Source: Loripinus fragilis (lineage: Eukaryota > Mollusca > Bivalvia > Lucinida > Lucinidae). From it: DNA of 64,000 bases. Below, piece after piece: positions 10,934 through 22,232 of the stretch (its first letter is position 1; the number at the start of each line of letters is the position of its first letter). Location of the stretch: assembly GCA_964019695.1 (NCBI GenBank), contig OZ026520.1:95953824-96017823 (forward strand), written 5' to 3'. A model generated the notes under the pieces. That model worked only from the letters and a program-made list of their open reading frames with translations, ran no database searches and had not been told where the DNA came from. Position numbers and translations under genes: made by a program.

Positions 10934-12600
10934 TCATGGGTTAAAATCACACAAATACTGGTAAGACTGGTGATAGCCCTTACGGAAAAGCTGTCTTTGT
11001 GCAATTATCTGATGATTATGCTGCGAATATTCTGCGAATGCATTTTCAGAGTTATTGTTCGCTATATATTCTCTCTTGTCGTGAATACCCAGCAAACAAA
11101 GTTGGTCTGACAAAAAAGTGATCGCTGAATGTTTGCAGCCTGTCATATAATCTCTGCATATTCGCAGCAAAAACTTAAACTTTTTTCAAGCACAAGGTAT
11201 TATTCGCCCGGTATTCACAATAAGAACTTAGTTCTGGATACTGTTCGATGTATATTCGTTACAGTGACTTTAACTCTTTATGTATTCGCGGAGTGTTCAT
11301 CTAAGGAACTTCAACTCATATAGCTCTCAGTCTAAAGATCTTATATTTTTACTGAGGAGATAGATTTTAAAATTATCTCCCCTTAAAACTCTTCAATTAA
11401 ATGACTGTCATAATTTCCATGATGCAAAAATGACAACATGTTGAGAAGTCTTCTTACGGTATGTAATCTCTTCTCTTGTGTTTTTCTGTTCCTATGATGT
11501 TTGAGTTGATACCTTTTGATTGTTCTCGAATGGTGTTGCTTGCTGAGGTCAGTTCAAAATGGATAAATTTTTGACTATTTGAGTTTAACAAGCTTTGACT
11601 TATGTAAATCATTGATTGCTGCTTGTTCGCAGGATATTCGCAATTATTGTTCGCCAATAATCCGCAACAGCTATTTTACTTTTAATTAAAATGTTCGCAG
11701 AATATTCCCAGAAAGAGCGCTGGATATTCGCTGCATGTTTAATTTACATATTTAAATGCATGTTTGTTGCATATTCACAGAATGTTTGCAGGATATTCGC
11801 TGCATATTTAATTTGCTGTCTTGAATGATCTTGAATCATGTTTGCCACATATTCGCTGAATATTAGCAGGCTGTTAACTTAAAGTATTCGCCTCAGACCT
11901 AATTTGCATGTTAAAATTGAACATTGCAGAATAAGCGCTGAGTATTCGCTAGCTGTTTTGATTTTGCTGCTCAAGCCCACAGAATTGCAGCACTGTATGT
12001 CGGTGAACTGTCTTCAAATCTGTCGGTGAACTGTCTTCAAAATGTATGAGGGTCTGGATGGGGGGTCTGGTATTCACTATTCATTAAAATTTTAGCTCAT
12101 TATTCATCTCATTAAAATTAAAGGTTATTCCATGTGCAGATCCGGAAAGTTTTTTCAGAGGGGGTCCACCTTTTTCTTATAGTATATGAGTGGCTCAAAA
12201 CTTCACTAAAATCGGACCGCCATCATCGTCCCGCCAGCAAAACGCCATTAAAATGGCATTTCGCTGGCGTGCCGCTGATGGCACAACACTGAATGCTCGC
12301 TTGGTAGCTTTGTGATTTTTTAGGGGATCTGTACCAGTATTGCCCCCTGTCCCCCCTCTGGATCCACACATGTATTCTTTAAAATAAGAGCAAGTGCTCA
12401 TTAAAATCTGATTATTCACTATTCAGCAATTTTTTCTTCTATTCATTAAAAGTAGGATTATTCATTATTTTTAGGCCCTCATTATTCACTATTCATTATT
12501 TTTTGGGCTCAGTATTCACTGTTTATTATAAAAAAAAGCCATTATTCACTAGTCATTATACCCCATGCAGACCCTCATGTATGTCAGTGAGCTGTCTTGT
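10934..12600 (+). repeat. GCGAATATTC-rich dispersed repeat, inverted partner at 31890-33060
   Basis: Dense in variants of TGCGAATATTC(T)GC on either strand. Blocks such as GAAAGAGCGCTGGATATTCG, CAGGCTGTTAACT and TTTTGACTATTTGAGTTT recur in reverse complement, in mirrored order, at 31890-33060. The 12055-12590 part is a low-complexity module of ATTATTCACTATTCATTA units, also at 32618-32870. A MITE is inserted at 12133-12373. There is no long ORF. Confidence 0.8.
12133..12373. mobile_element. MITE, GGATCC-ended family
   Basis: The ends GTGCAGATCCGG and CTGGATCCACAC are near-inverted. The body shares AACGCC(A/T)TT, GGCATTTCGCTGGCGTG and TAGCTTTGTGATTTTT with 27188-27446. It interrupts the ATTATTCACTATTCATTA module. 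Fragments occur at 61930-62010 and 63236-63300. Confidence 0.7.
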
Positions 12601-12841
12601 CGCATCTGATAAAAACGCCTTAAAATATCAAGTTAATTGAAATAGCCTAAACTAAGTAAACTTATATGTTGTTTATCTCGAAGGAGATATTATATCTAAG
12701 TTGAAATATTATACAATTATTAACTTTAGAAAAATTATCTCCTTGCTATATCTTGATTTATATGTTCTAGGAGATGATGCATTGATAAGTTAGGGGTCTT
12801 TCATGCAAACCAAATAACTATGTGTCTTGATCCACTTCTGA

Positions 12842-13137
12842 ATTTAGGGCAATTGGCGCGCCGTAAAACCGGTTTAAGCCCTCCAGTAAAATATTTTACT
12901 GACCCTTCCAAGGCGGTACTTCTTTTGTGGATCTTTTATGTTTTTCTGTCTTACGTTTGCTATGCATTTGTGCACGTCTGTTAATATGTGCCTTGTGGTC
13001 ACCTACTGGGAAAGGGCTGACCTCTTGGCTCTCGTTTGTGGTGTCTAACTGTGAGTTTGTCACCTTCCCATTGGAATCCTGGGTCAGGTGTGGTACTTGA
13101 TTGTATCGATTCCTGATTTTGCACCCTTACTTACTTT
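12842..13137 (+). repeat. Interspersed repeat, copy 1 (inverted copy at 43205-43500)
   Basis: Conserved blocks in order: AAACCGGTTTAAGCCCTCCA, GTAAAATATTTTACTG, CCAAGGCGGTACTTCTTTTG, GGAAAGGGCTGACCTCTTGG, CTCGTTTGTGGTGTCT, and CTTGATTGTATCGATTCCTG near the end. The copy at 43205-43500 is the reverse complement with few differences. The sequence just upstream (12600-12840) is also shared, with 43557-43660. A fragment of about 40 bp occurs inside a LINE at 50033-50073. Confidence 0.88.
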
Positions 13138-13146
13138 TCAATGAGG

Positions 13147-13245
13147 TAGACATGAGGATTTATCTACCCAAAAAGTGATAATTCACCGAGGCCACTAGGC
13201 CGAGGTGAATATCACTTTTAAGGGTAGATAAATCCTTATGTCTAC
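13147..13245. repeat. Hairpin, about 46-bp arms
   Basis: The left arm TAGACATGAGGATTTATCTA continues into GTGATAATTCACCGAGGCC; the right arm mirrors it with GGCCGAGGTGAATATCAC and TAGATAAATCCTTATGTCTA. The loop is about 6 bases. It lies 10 bp after the end of the interspersed repeat copy. Confidence 0.88.
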
Positions 13246-13596
13246 TGAAATTGAAGTCAATAACAGTTTTGTTATATGACTTTTCAACTAAGAATGCAAA
13301 TTTTCAACTTTCACTCTTGTTGTTACCTTCAACTTAAGGACTTTCTCACAAGTTTTATCCACTGTTATCAAAATATTTTAATGTAGTATTTTGCATTTTG
13401 AAATGTAGATTAATTCTCTGAATGTGGAATGTAAAATTTAATCTGAAACCCCTTTCTATAGTCATTCAAAATTGACCTTAGACTGATTAATTTTCGCCAA
13501 AACCTTCCTGATATTTGTGCGTTTTCGTGGAGTACTCCGACCTTGGTCACGCTTTTACAGAGAATATGTAGATAGTGACAATTCGTTAATGAAAAT

Positions 13597-13662
13597 GGTC
13601 TGATAGCCTAGTGGTTAGTTGACTACTTACAAATCAAGCATACCTGGATCGAAACTTGGAAG
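13597..13662 (+). repeat. tRNA-like SINE head or tRNA pseudogene
   Basis: TAGCCTAGTGGTTAGTTG resembles a box A region, and GGATCGAAACTTGG, about 35 bp on, a weak box B. An eight-base T run follows within 15 bp. No acceptor stem can be paired, so this is not a working tRNA. Confidence 0.5.
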
Positions 13663-14156
13663 GAACTTTTTTTTACATAATTGACAAATTGCTTTCTTTT
13701 TAAAGTTAATATTGTTCGTATATTTTACGTCATCTTGTAATGAGCTTTACACCTTTCATTTGTATTCAGCCGCTTTTGTATTCAATATTCCCTAAGTTCC
13801 CCACTCTTTCCTTGCCAACTGATAACATTTGCAAATAGTTTGGACCCAGTTCAGTACCAACAGAACATTGGTTCTGATCTGGATACAGACCATTTGACAC
13901 TCTGATAGTGCTCCTGTAAGAATTTTTGAAAAAGATAATTTTGATAAAAAGTCAGCAGATGATAACAAAAGTCTCAAAAGTATTCAACGTGCAAAGAGTT
14001 AATCACATGTAGGCTCATTGAAATTATTCACGGTGCTGTATTTGTTACATAAACGCATGCCAAATTCAAATAAATGTATCCAGTTGTGCACACAATCAAG
14101 AATAAAGACAAAGAAACTAGCAAATCGAAAAAAAATGAAAAAAAAAATCTTAAATG

Positions 14157-14225
14157 CTACTGGACTCGAACCCACATCTTTTGAGTGGCTAAAACACTCG
14201 ACTATCCACTAGGCTATCGTGGAAT
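14157..14225 (-). repeat. tRNA-like SINE head or tRNA pseudogene, opposite orientation
   Basis: On the minus strand CGATAGCCTAGTGGATAGTC (box A-like) is followed by GTGGGTTCGAGTCCAG (a good box B) and, about 15 bp further on, by T-rich runs. The acceptor ends do not pair. It belongs to the same family as 13597-13662, facing it. Confidence 0.6.
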
Positions 14226-14585
14226 TGTGATTTATTTCATTCAGATTAGTAATTGTACATCAATCTAAAGCGCACTTTTTACGAAGATTTACGAAGACTG
14301 AGTAAAAGGTCATTGAATATTCATATGTCTCGGGTCAATTTTGACAAACAATACCTTTTGTTTATTCAAACAAAGGTAAATGAACAAACAAAACAAAACT
14401 GTTGTTGAAATTCATGAAAGCTTTTAATTTACCTGCAGCAAATAATGTCAATTTCATTCAGCACACGCTAGTTTTATACTAATCATGCTATTTTTAACAC
14501 TCTAGAGGGTTATATTAGAAAAGTATCAAAAATATTAACTTCTGGAAACTAGTTGGAGCTGGTTTTCATGCAATATTAATAGTCA

Positions 14586-17500
14586 GAGAGCCAGCAATAC
14601 TTTTAATCAAGTGGCTTAGGCCAAAAGGTTTGAAGGTGTGTACTTATGTAGAAAAGTATGCTGAATTCAAAATTCAAACTCTTAAAAAAATTGGTTGGTA
14701 CACAAAAATGCTATGGGCAACAGAATACCCCAGGGGTAGGCAATTTCTCAAATTAGCACTGAAAAAGGGTACCCTATACCACATAATCTAATTTCACCTA
14801 CCTTGCATCCCAAGGAAAAGTTTGCATTGGTGCCAAATTGTTTCTTTGAACCCCATGAATGAGAAAACAATGTTTCTAAAAAATAAACACATTTGGGCAA
14901 TGTGAAATTGCATGGTCACCATGGCAACCCTTAATGCAATTCTTACGGGTAGGGATGTATATACAAGTTCAATCATATCTTAGCTCATACTTATCATATA
15001 CTACTAATCTAGGTACCAAATTAAAGGTTAGGCATATGCCTTTCATCCAATGACCTGAGATGTAAAATTACCTAATTTGCATATTCATGAATATTCATGG
15101 AAACCTTCAAATATAAGGGGAAAATCGTAAAAACACACCATAAATAACTGATTTCAGCCCCAAACCATCATCAAACCACCATTGTTGCATGTTTTTATAT
15201 CATCTGAGATACAATTTGACAAATACTTTCATCTTGTGGTCCTATATGGAAATTATCACATTTGCATATTCATGAATATTAATGAAAACTTAATAAATGA
15301 AGGCAAAACTATTGCATAAACTGGATCCCCAAGGTGTAATTAGACCTAGATCTACATTGAACTCCTAGGAGCATTTTTTATTCATGTCAAATGGTTTAAT
15401 GAGGTCACTTAAAGGCAAAACATTATGTTCCTCAATAATAAATTGATTTGTTAATGTGAAATTGCATTGTTTCCATGGCAACCCATTATGCGATTTTAAA
15501 ATACTGGGAGCGTACATACAAAAAATATTCATATCTCAACAGCAACACATACTAGAATAGTAAATCTAGTATCAAATTAATCTGCAGATATAGCACTTTT
15601 ATGTGATGTTTGGATATGCAAATTGTTTATTTTGAATATTCATGAATGTTCATGAAAACATTAGAAATGAATAAAAAAAGTGCAGAAAAATCAAGTGGCA
15701 ATACTTACAAAATTACTAGTATTTCACTTGATCATTGCCCTAAAGTACCAAACATGATATCACAGTAATGCTAAAATATAGTGATTGTACCTTACAGGCA
15801 GATAGGAAAAGAATCTAATTTGTATAATCATAAATTTTGAATGAAAACATTAGAAAAGAATGAAAAATCGTGGAAAAAATAAGAATGGCATACTTACAAT
15901 TTGCTCATATCTCACTTAATAAATGCCCTAGAGTACAAAACTTATTACCAAAGTAATGCTAAGACATAGCACTCTTATCTTATGGACACATATGAAAACA
16001 AATTTATATGATGCCAATTAATCTTTACGAAATCATTATGAATTAGTGAAAAATTGGGGAAAAATCAAGCCCATATACTTACAAAGTTATTCCTATCTAA
16101 GTTTAAAATTGCCCTAGAGTACTAAACTTGATATCAGAGTAATGCTATGACAAAGCGCCTTTACCTTATGGGCAGATATGGAAAGAATCTAATTTGTATA
16201 TCCATAAATTTTAATGAAAACATTTGAAAAGAATGAAAAAATCACAGAAAAATCATGAGGGCATACTTACAAATGTGCTCATATATCAGTTGGTATTAGT
16301 CTTAGGCTTCTAAACTTGGTATAGAATCAAAGCCAAGATAATAGTTTTTATATGAAACTAATTGTGCTACTCTAAAGCAATCAGCAGAAAAGAAATTAGC
16401 AATTTTGTATGTACGTGCCTTTCAGTTTGCCATAATTTTTCATTCTTTTCTAAAGTTTTCATTATAATTTATGAATATTCAAATTAGATTTCTTTTATAA
16501 CAACCCATAAGGTGAGAGTACTATGTCTTAGCATTACTTTGATATTAAATTTTGTACTCTAGGGCAATTATCAAGTGAGATATGCGTAATTTTGTGTGTA
16601 TATCCCCTTGATTTTACGCGATTTTCTTCATTTATTTCTAATGTTTTCATTAAAATTCAGGAGTAATCAAATTAGATTTCTTTTGTAACCACCCATAAGG
16701 TAAGAGTACTTTATCTTAGCATTTATTTGATATCAAGTTTGGTACTAAAGAGCAATTATCAAGTACGATATGAGTAATTTTGTAAGTATTACTCCTTGGT
16801 TTTTCAGCGATTTTTTTATTTATTTCTAATGTTTTCATTAGAGTTCATGAATATTCAAATTAGATTTCTTTTGTAACTACCCATAAGGTATTAGTACTAT
16901 GCCTTAGCATTTCTTTGATATCAAGTTTGGTACTCTAGGGCAATTATCAAGTGAGATATGATTAAATTTGTAAGTACTACCCCTTGATTTTTCTGTGATT
17001 TTTCATTTATTTCTAATATTTTCATTAACATTCATGAATATTCAAATGAGATGATTTGCATATCCAAAAGTCCTGTAATCGTGCTTGGTCTGCAAAATAA
17101 CTTGATACTACATTTAGTGTTCTAGGATGAGATGCTTCTGAGATATGAATATTTTTGAAGCTACACTCCCAGTCTTTCAAATCGCATAATGGGTTGCCAT
17201 GGAAACCATGCCATTCCAAATAACCAAATGGATGTATTATTGAAGAATAATTACAACTGTCATAGCATTTATTGAGATCCGTTAATCTGATTGGTCAAGA
17301 CCGGTCATCTGATCGCATTGACCTGTATTTAATTTTTCAATGAACCCAGTCCGTATTCATGAAGGGCGGGGCCATTCACGACAGAACTACTTTTGTGATA
17401 CTGCGCAATGCTTCTATGAAGAGAAATGGACAGCCTGCAACTACTGACACTTTACCTTACACTTTCACATCTGATCAACCTGTATTTCAATTTTTAATGA

Positions 17501-17733
17501 ACCCAGTCCGTATTCATGAGGGGCGGGGCCATTCACGACAGAACTACTTTTGTGATACTGTGCAATGCTTCTATGAAGAGAAATGGACAGCCTGCAACTA
17601 CTGACGTCGCCCATAGCACTTTTGTGTACCAGCCAATTTTTTTAAGAGTTTGATTTTTGAATTCAGCATACTTTTCTACATAAGAACAAACCTTTTGGCC
17701 TCAACCACTTGATTAAAAGTATTGCTGGCTCTC
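14586..17733. mobile_element. 3.1-kb foldback element with arms of 187-bp subrepeats
   Basis: The terminal arms (14586-14728 and 17605-17733) are inverted copies: GAGAGCCAGCAATACTTTTA and CCAAAAGGTTTG on the left, the reverse complements on the right. Inside, units with CATTAGAAA(A)GAATGAAAAAT and TTATGGG on the left (15060-16330) are answered by the reverse complements on the right (16420-17060), at a period of about 187 bp. It turns around near 16370. No transposase is seen. Confidence 0.85.
17340..17605 (+). repeat. Tandem duplication, 159-bp step, within the right arm of the foldback element
   Basis: The block containing CCCAGTCCGTATTCATGA and GGGCGGGGCCATTCACGACA, ending CCTGCAACTACTGA, appears at 17340-17447 and 17499-17605, nearly identical. 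It has no counterpart in the left arm, so it was probably gained after the arms formed. The ORF across it follows the repeat. Confidence 0.85.
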
Positions 17734-20300
17734 GGACCATAACTGGTAATCCAGTTTAGACCAGTTTTCAGGTAGACATAGAGATCTATGAAGACGAATT
17801 TGCCAGGATTCTCTCCAGTCATATAACAAAGTATGTTATATCTCGATTAAGATTTGGAATCAGATATTATATTTTGATCGACATAATATATCTTGTTCGA
17901 ACGGATGAGCCTAACTGCTTTTCAAAATGCCACATTGTTGCAAATAACATGCAGTGTTGTGCCTAGGTCAAGATTTCTGGGGGACACAAGCGTCCCCTTA
18001 CCTGAACTGCAGGGGGACATTTACAAATTCTGGGAACACACCAAACCCTTCAAATTTTTACCTGTTAAATTGATTAGTTATCCGGAAATTTATGTTCATT
18101 GTTTATTTAAAGGGGCTCTTTCATGGTATGGGAAATTAACATGGGAGGCTGCCCACGCTTGGAATTTGATAATATTATGTTTATAAATTGTCTGGGGTAT
18201 GCCTTTTATATTTATGGTGCATTTGAGTTTTTATGCAGTTCCATTGCTAATTTATGACATCATGTATGATATCACTACAATACCTTTGGGTATCTAGTTA
18301 TAATAATTTCTAAAGTAATTGACATATCATGTAACAGGCGAAGAAATGTTTTATTAAATAACTATATCATTTATAAGTTCGTTGATACTATAAATGGCTT
18401 TGTATGTATTAGGATAGCGGGTGGGCATTCATTTTTATGAGATGGTACCCCAATTTTCAATTGTATATTTCGTATTCAATCAAATTTGGAATTAAAATTT
18501 TTACACGTTGCGGTCTTTGTCCAGATACCTTTTCAACATATAAACTGTTCATGTATGTTAAGAATATGTAGACAAAATTTCATGAAATTCAAGGACCGGT
18601 AACATATTTTTTCAACTTGAAGTAAACACATGGCCCTAATTCATCGAAATGTAAAAAATACAATAATTATGTTTCAGTATAAAACATACTTGAATACTTT
18701 CTTAGTTTGAATCACCATGTTAGTACATTTATTGGTAGAAGTTGATATGTTCAGTGTTTTTCCCTATTACTGATTGGAAAAAGAAAAAAAACAATATTCT
18801 TTGATATTAAGTGCCATGATTCTTATTTAATGAAGTGCTTACACAATAATACTACCCAAAACGATACAATATGGTGACACCAGACTTACCACATCTAGTT
18901 TCGAACGTTAAAACTACATCTAACCAATGTTACACTTAATATGTAACATTATTAAGAATTTTAATTCATACAGAAGAGAAACCTTATGACAAGTCAGTTC
19001 ATACAGGAGAAGAACCTTATATCTATGGTTTTATAATTGTAAGCCTCATTAATAAACCTGGTTCACAAGAATAAGCCCCTAGTTAAGCTGTCAGTCCTAT
19101 TGGTTAAAATTAACCATTTTGGTTGCAGAGAACTCTTGGCTTCAAAGTTATTGCTAAATTAATGCTTAAATCTTCTCTGTTTATTCTGTTTTGTAAAACT
19201 TATGCTGATTTCAATCAAATGGCAACATTTATTCTTTGGCTGGCTGTATATTCCAGGCATACAGTTTCGTTTCTGGCCCTCACATATTCATGTAGAACAC
19301 TGTTCTATGATACCTTTGATATGACTCTGTTACACTTTATCCTGGTCACGGCACCAAAATGTGGTTATTCTAGTTCAGTTGGGATGCATAGAAATATTTG
19401 GTCTTCTTGTTTTCACACGTTTATTGATAGGATATTATGTTTCTTAAACAATATCATGCAGGACTTGAGGAAGTGATACACATTGTCTTGGCCCCATAGT
19501 GCCATGACATGGCGCCATTGATCTTTGGCATTTCCAGCCATTGAATCTTTTGAAATTGTCTAAACCTGTCTTTCTTTAAGAAAAATGGATGTAGATTTAA
19601 AAACAACCTCTTTCTGTCGAGTTATTGATTCATTTCAACTAAATAATTAGTTTTGCTAAAACTGACCTATACCCATAAGAGGTAGGAAATGACAAAGTTA
19701 CTGGTTTTGGATTTTCATGAAATTTGGCTCAGATCAGTAGAATATATATGGCATGTTTTTGTGATAATATGATATCTTGACAAGGACTAGAACATATCTA
19801 TCTTTGGAATTTAATGTTGAAGGTTTTGTAAATTTTTGGAAAAAAAATATTGAAATTTTATAATCTCTCCTTCAGAAAATGTAAACCATAATTTATCCAA
19901 ATGGTTTCATGGTATTAATATAATGCCTATGGTATTTTAAATTCAATCTAGATGACAAATCATAGAAATAAACAAAACTATAGATTTAGGACATGGAAAT
20001 TTGGAGACAGCTGCCACCTCAAAGGTGGAGTATGTCAGGGTTGCTTCCTAATCCTTATTCTTAACTATCTAATTCAATACATACATTTTCATAGTTTGTA
20101 TATAATGAGTCATTATTATGCAAAGTTTAAAGAAAATCCATGCGTGGGCACAGATGCAAGTACCCCTTTGAACTTGATGTTGATAGTTTTGGCTTGAGAA
20201 AGGGTGTAAATGACAGTGAAGTAGTTCTGCCATTGCCCTCTTTTTGAATTCACCAGCAAAGTTACTATTTCTGTATTAAAATAGTTTTTTTCTGGCCTTC
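17734..20300. other. No gene supported; one zinc-finger relic
   Basis: This looks like single-copy AT-rich sequence. The 97- and 117-codon ORFs near 17893 and 19123 have no recognisable family features and no supported splice sites. A short stretch at 18964-19029 resembles C2H2 zinc-finger linkers and is listed separately. Confidence 0.4.
18964..19029 (+). pseudogene. C2H2 zinc-finger linker relic
   Basis: One frame reads IHTEEKPY, then after a gap of three residues VHTGEEPY, two copies of the HTGEKPY linker that joins C2H2 zinc fingers. The finger that should separate them (about 21 residues with Cys and His) is missing, and no Cys pair is nearby. The stretch is about 22 codons and then leaves frame. 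It is best read as a decayed fragment of a zinc-finger gene; chance similarity is possible. Confidence 0.4.
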
Positions 20301-22020
20301 TGCTAGTTAATAGACTCCTTTCACATTGTTAGTGTGCATGCGCCCAACTGTCTCGTTCCGCGTTATCTCCGCGAGATTACACGTGAAGGGGCAACCTTTA
20401 TATGGCTGCCTTACATTACACTATCACAGGTGGTAATGTCGTAGGGGGCAATTGAACGGTTATGCAAATGAAATCTTTACGAGATCATCCGGACATGAGC
20501 TACGGGAGCAATAAACAATGGATTCAGCTATGTGAGTAGTCCTGTTTAAACTGTTTTTACCGTTTAAGAGCCTAATATAAGGAAACGGAGAATGCTATTC
20601 CCAATAGTGTCCATTTCTGTACAAGAGGCAAAAGAATCTGACATAAAAAAGTTTACATCTAACGAATGATAAACTTTCTCTTGAGTAAGGTGTACGCATG
20701 ATATCATTTTAGTGGGTGCTAATGAAGGTGTTCTGTTCAATAAATGTTCTTAAATGCTTTATCTTTGTAAAAATTATATCCTTTCAAACTTATTTTTCAA
20801 GCATAAGCCGTATACGCCATCTTCATGACGTCACTTTGTGTCTGCAACGAGTTTTTGATTCCCATTACCCCTTACGACATTGGTTGCCCCTAACAATACG
20901 ATTGCCCCTTACAAGGCGAATAAACTTGGATAGTTCAAAGAGAAAAGTAGAACAGATAAGTTCTAGAAAATATTCTCGTTATGATGCATGACATGTCACT
21001 GATCTTAAATTCAATTTAGCCTCATCATGTGAAAACCTGCTTAATGTCAACTGTGACCAACAAAGGCGCAGATCAGCCTGCCTGCGCAGTCTGAACAGCA
21101 TCCATTATTTCGCTTCTTTGATAGCAGATATCTACTGATGTTAAAGATAGCCTAATCATGCTAAAACTAGAATGTCAATGATTCAGGTTGTTTCTTTGGC
21201 TGAGGAGGCTGGTTTAAATTTTACCTGGTCGGCCTAGAAATCTCTAAGACGTACTTTCGCATGGTATGGCTCAATTCCAAGTTCATTATATTGAGGAGCG
21301 TTGGGACAAATTGGCGAGCTCGAGGGGTTGCGGGTTTGAGCCCCAGCAAAGGTGCTGTGTTGTGGCTTCAAACAAATAAGGTTTTCCTTACCTAAGTTCA
21401 TAAATGAAACTTGCCACTGCCTGGCTGTCATGTTTTTCTCAACATATCAAATTGGTTTTAGCTGTTTTAGTAGGTCATACAGTGACCTTTGCTGCCATTT
21501 ATTAGGATTGATTATCAACTATACTGAACAGCAAAAGAAACGCAAAGCTTGATGTCTATGGTGCATGGAACATGAGTATACACAGTTGCATGTTATACAG
21601 CTGGCTCTTCGGAGTAATATTAATAAAGGAGGATAACTGATTTTTTTTAAAAAATACTGATTTGCTACATTGTGCTTCGGCAATATGCAGTGAAATCAGA
21701 TTCACCTCATGCTGCTCCAAAGTACAGCACTGTCTGTGTGTTTTAATATGATTTAACAAAACATTTTAATATACTGTGTACAGAGGATCAAAATGGCCTA
21801 TAATTAGCTTACAGTTCAGATATTAAATATGTAATGAAAAAAATGCATTTGGATCTTTTGCTTTCAAGTATATATAGATATGTTGGTGCCCATTGGTACT
21901 AATTGTGTCCCATATGCTGCAGCTGTGTAATTGTTTTGCTATAAGAAGGACTTCCTGCTGGCCCTTTCTGACAAGATCAGGCAAATATTGTTAAAACCTT
22001 CAATTCTACTTTAAACTTGA
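20301..22020. other. No gene supported; scattered repeat fragments
   Basis: TAGACTCCTTTCACATTGTT at about 20312 is echoed inverted at about 31745. The CCCCTTACGACATTG block at 20869 recurs near 30190 in altered form. Around 21310-21345 GCGGGTTTGAGCCCC looks like a box B, possibly a tRNA-derived SINE remnant. No coding exon was recognised. Confidence 0.4.
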
Positions 22021-22022
22021 TT

Positions 22023-22232
22023 CGGGGCTCAGTGGTAGAGTGCTTGACTCGAGACCAAGGGGCCACGGGTTTGAACCTCACTGGCGTCACTGTGTTGCGG
22101 TCTTTGAGCAAGACACATTTATCCTAACTTAAAACTGGTTCAACACAGGAAGACCCGTCCCTGTTTAACTGAAAGATTGTTGATGGGATGTAAAGAATCA
22201 AATCAAACAAAATCAAACAAAAAATCAATCTT
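22023..22232 (+). mobile_element. tRNA-derived SINE, second family, copy 1
   Basis: The head has GGCTCAGTGGTAGAGTGC (box A-like) and GGGTTTGAACCTC (box B-like). The body includes GAGCAAGACACATTTATCCT and ACTGAAAGATTGTTGA, and the tail is (AATCAAAC)n. A sibling with the same order lies at 62768-62972. I see no clear target duplication. Confidence 0.85.

Noticed and set aside
14157..14225. Functional tRNA gene
   Set aside because: Box A and B are present but the acceptor and anticodon arms do not pair.
19123..19476. 117-codon ORF
   Set aside because: No recognisable domain, AT-rich composition like the surroundings, no splice or promoter evidence.
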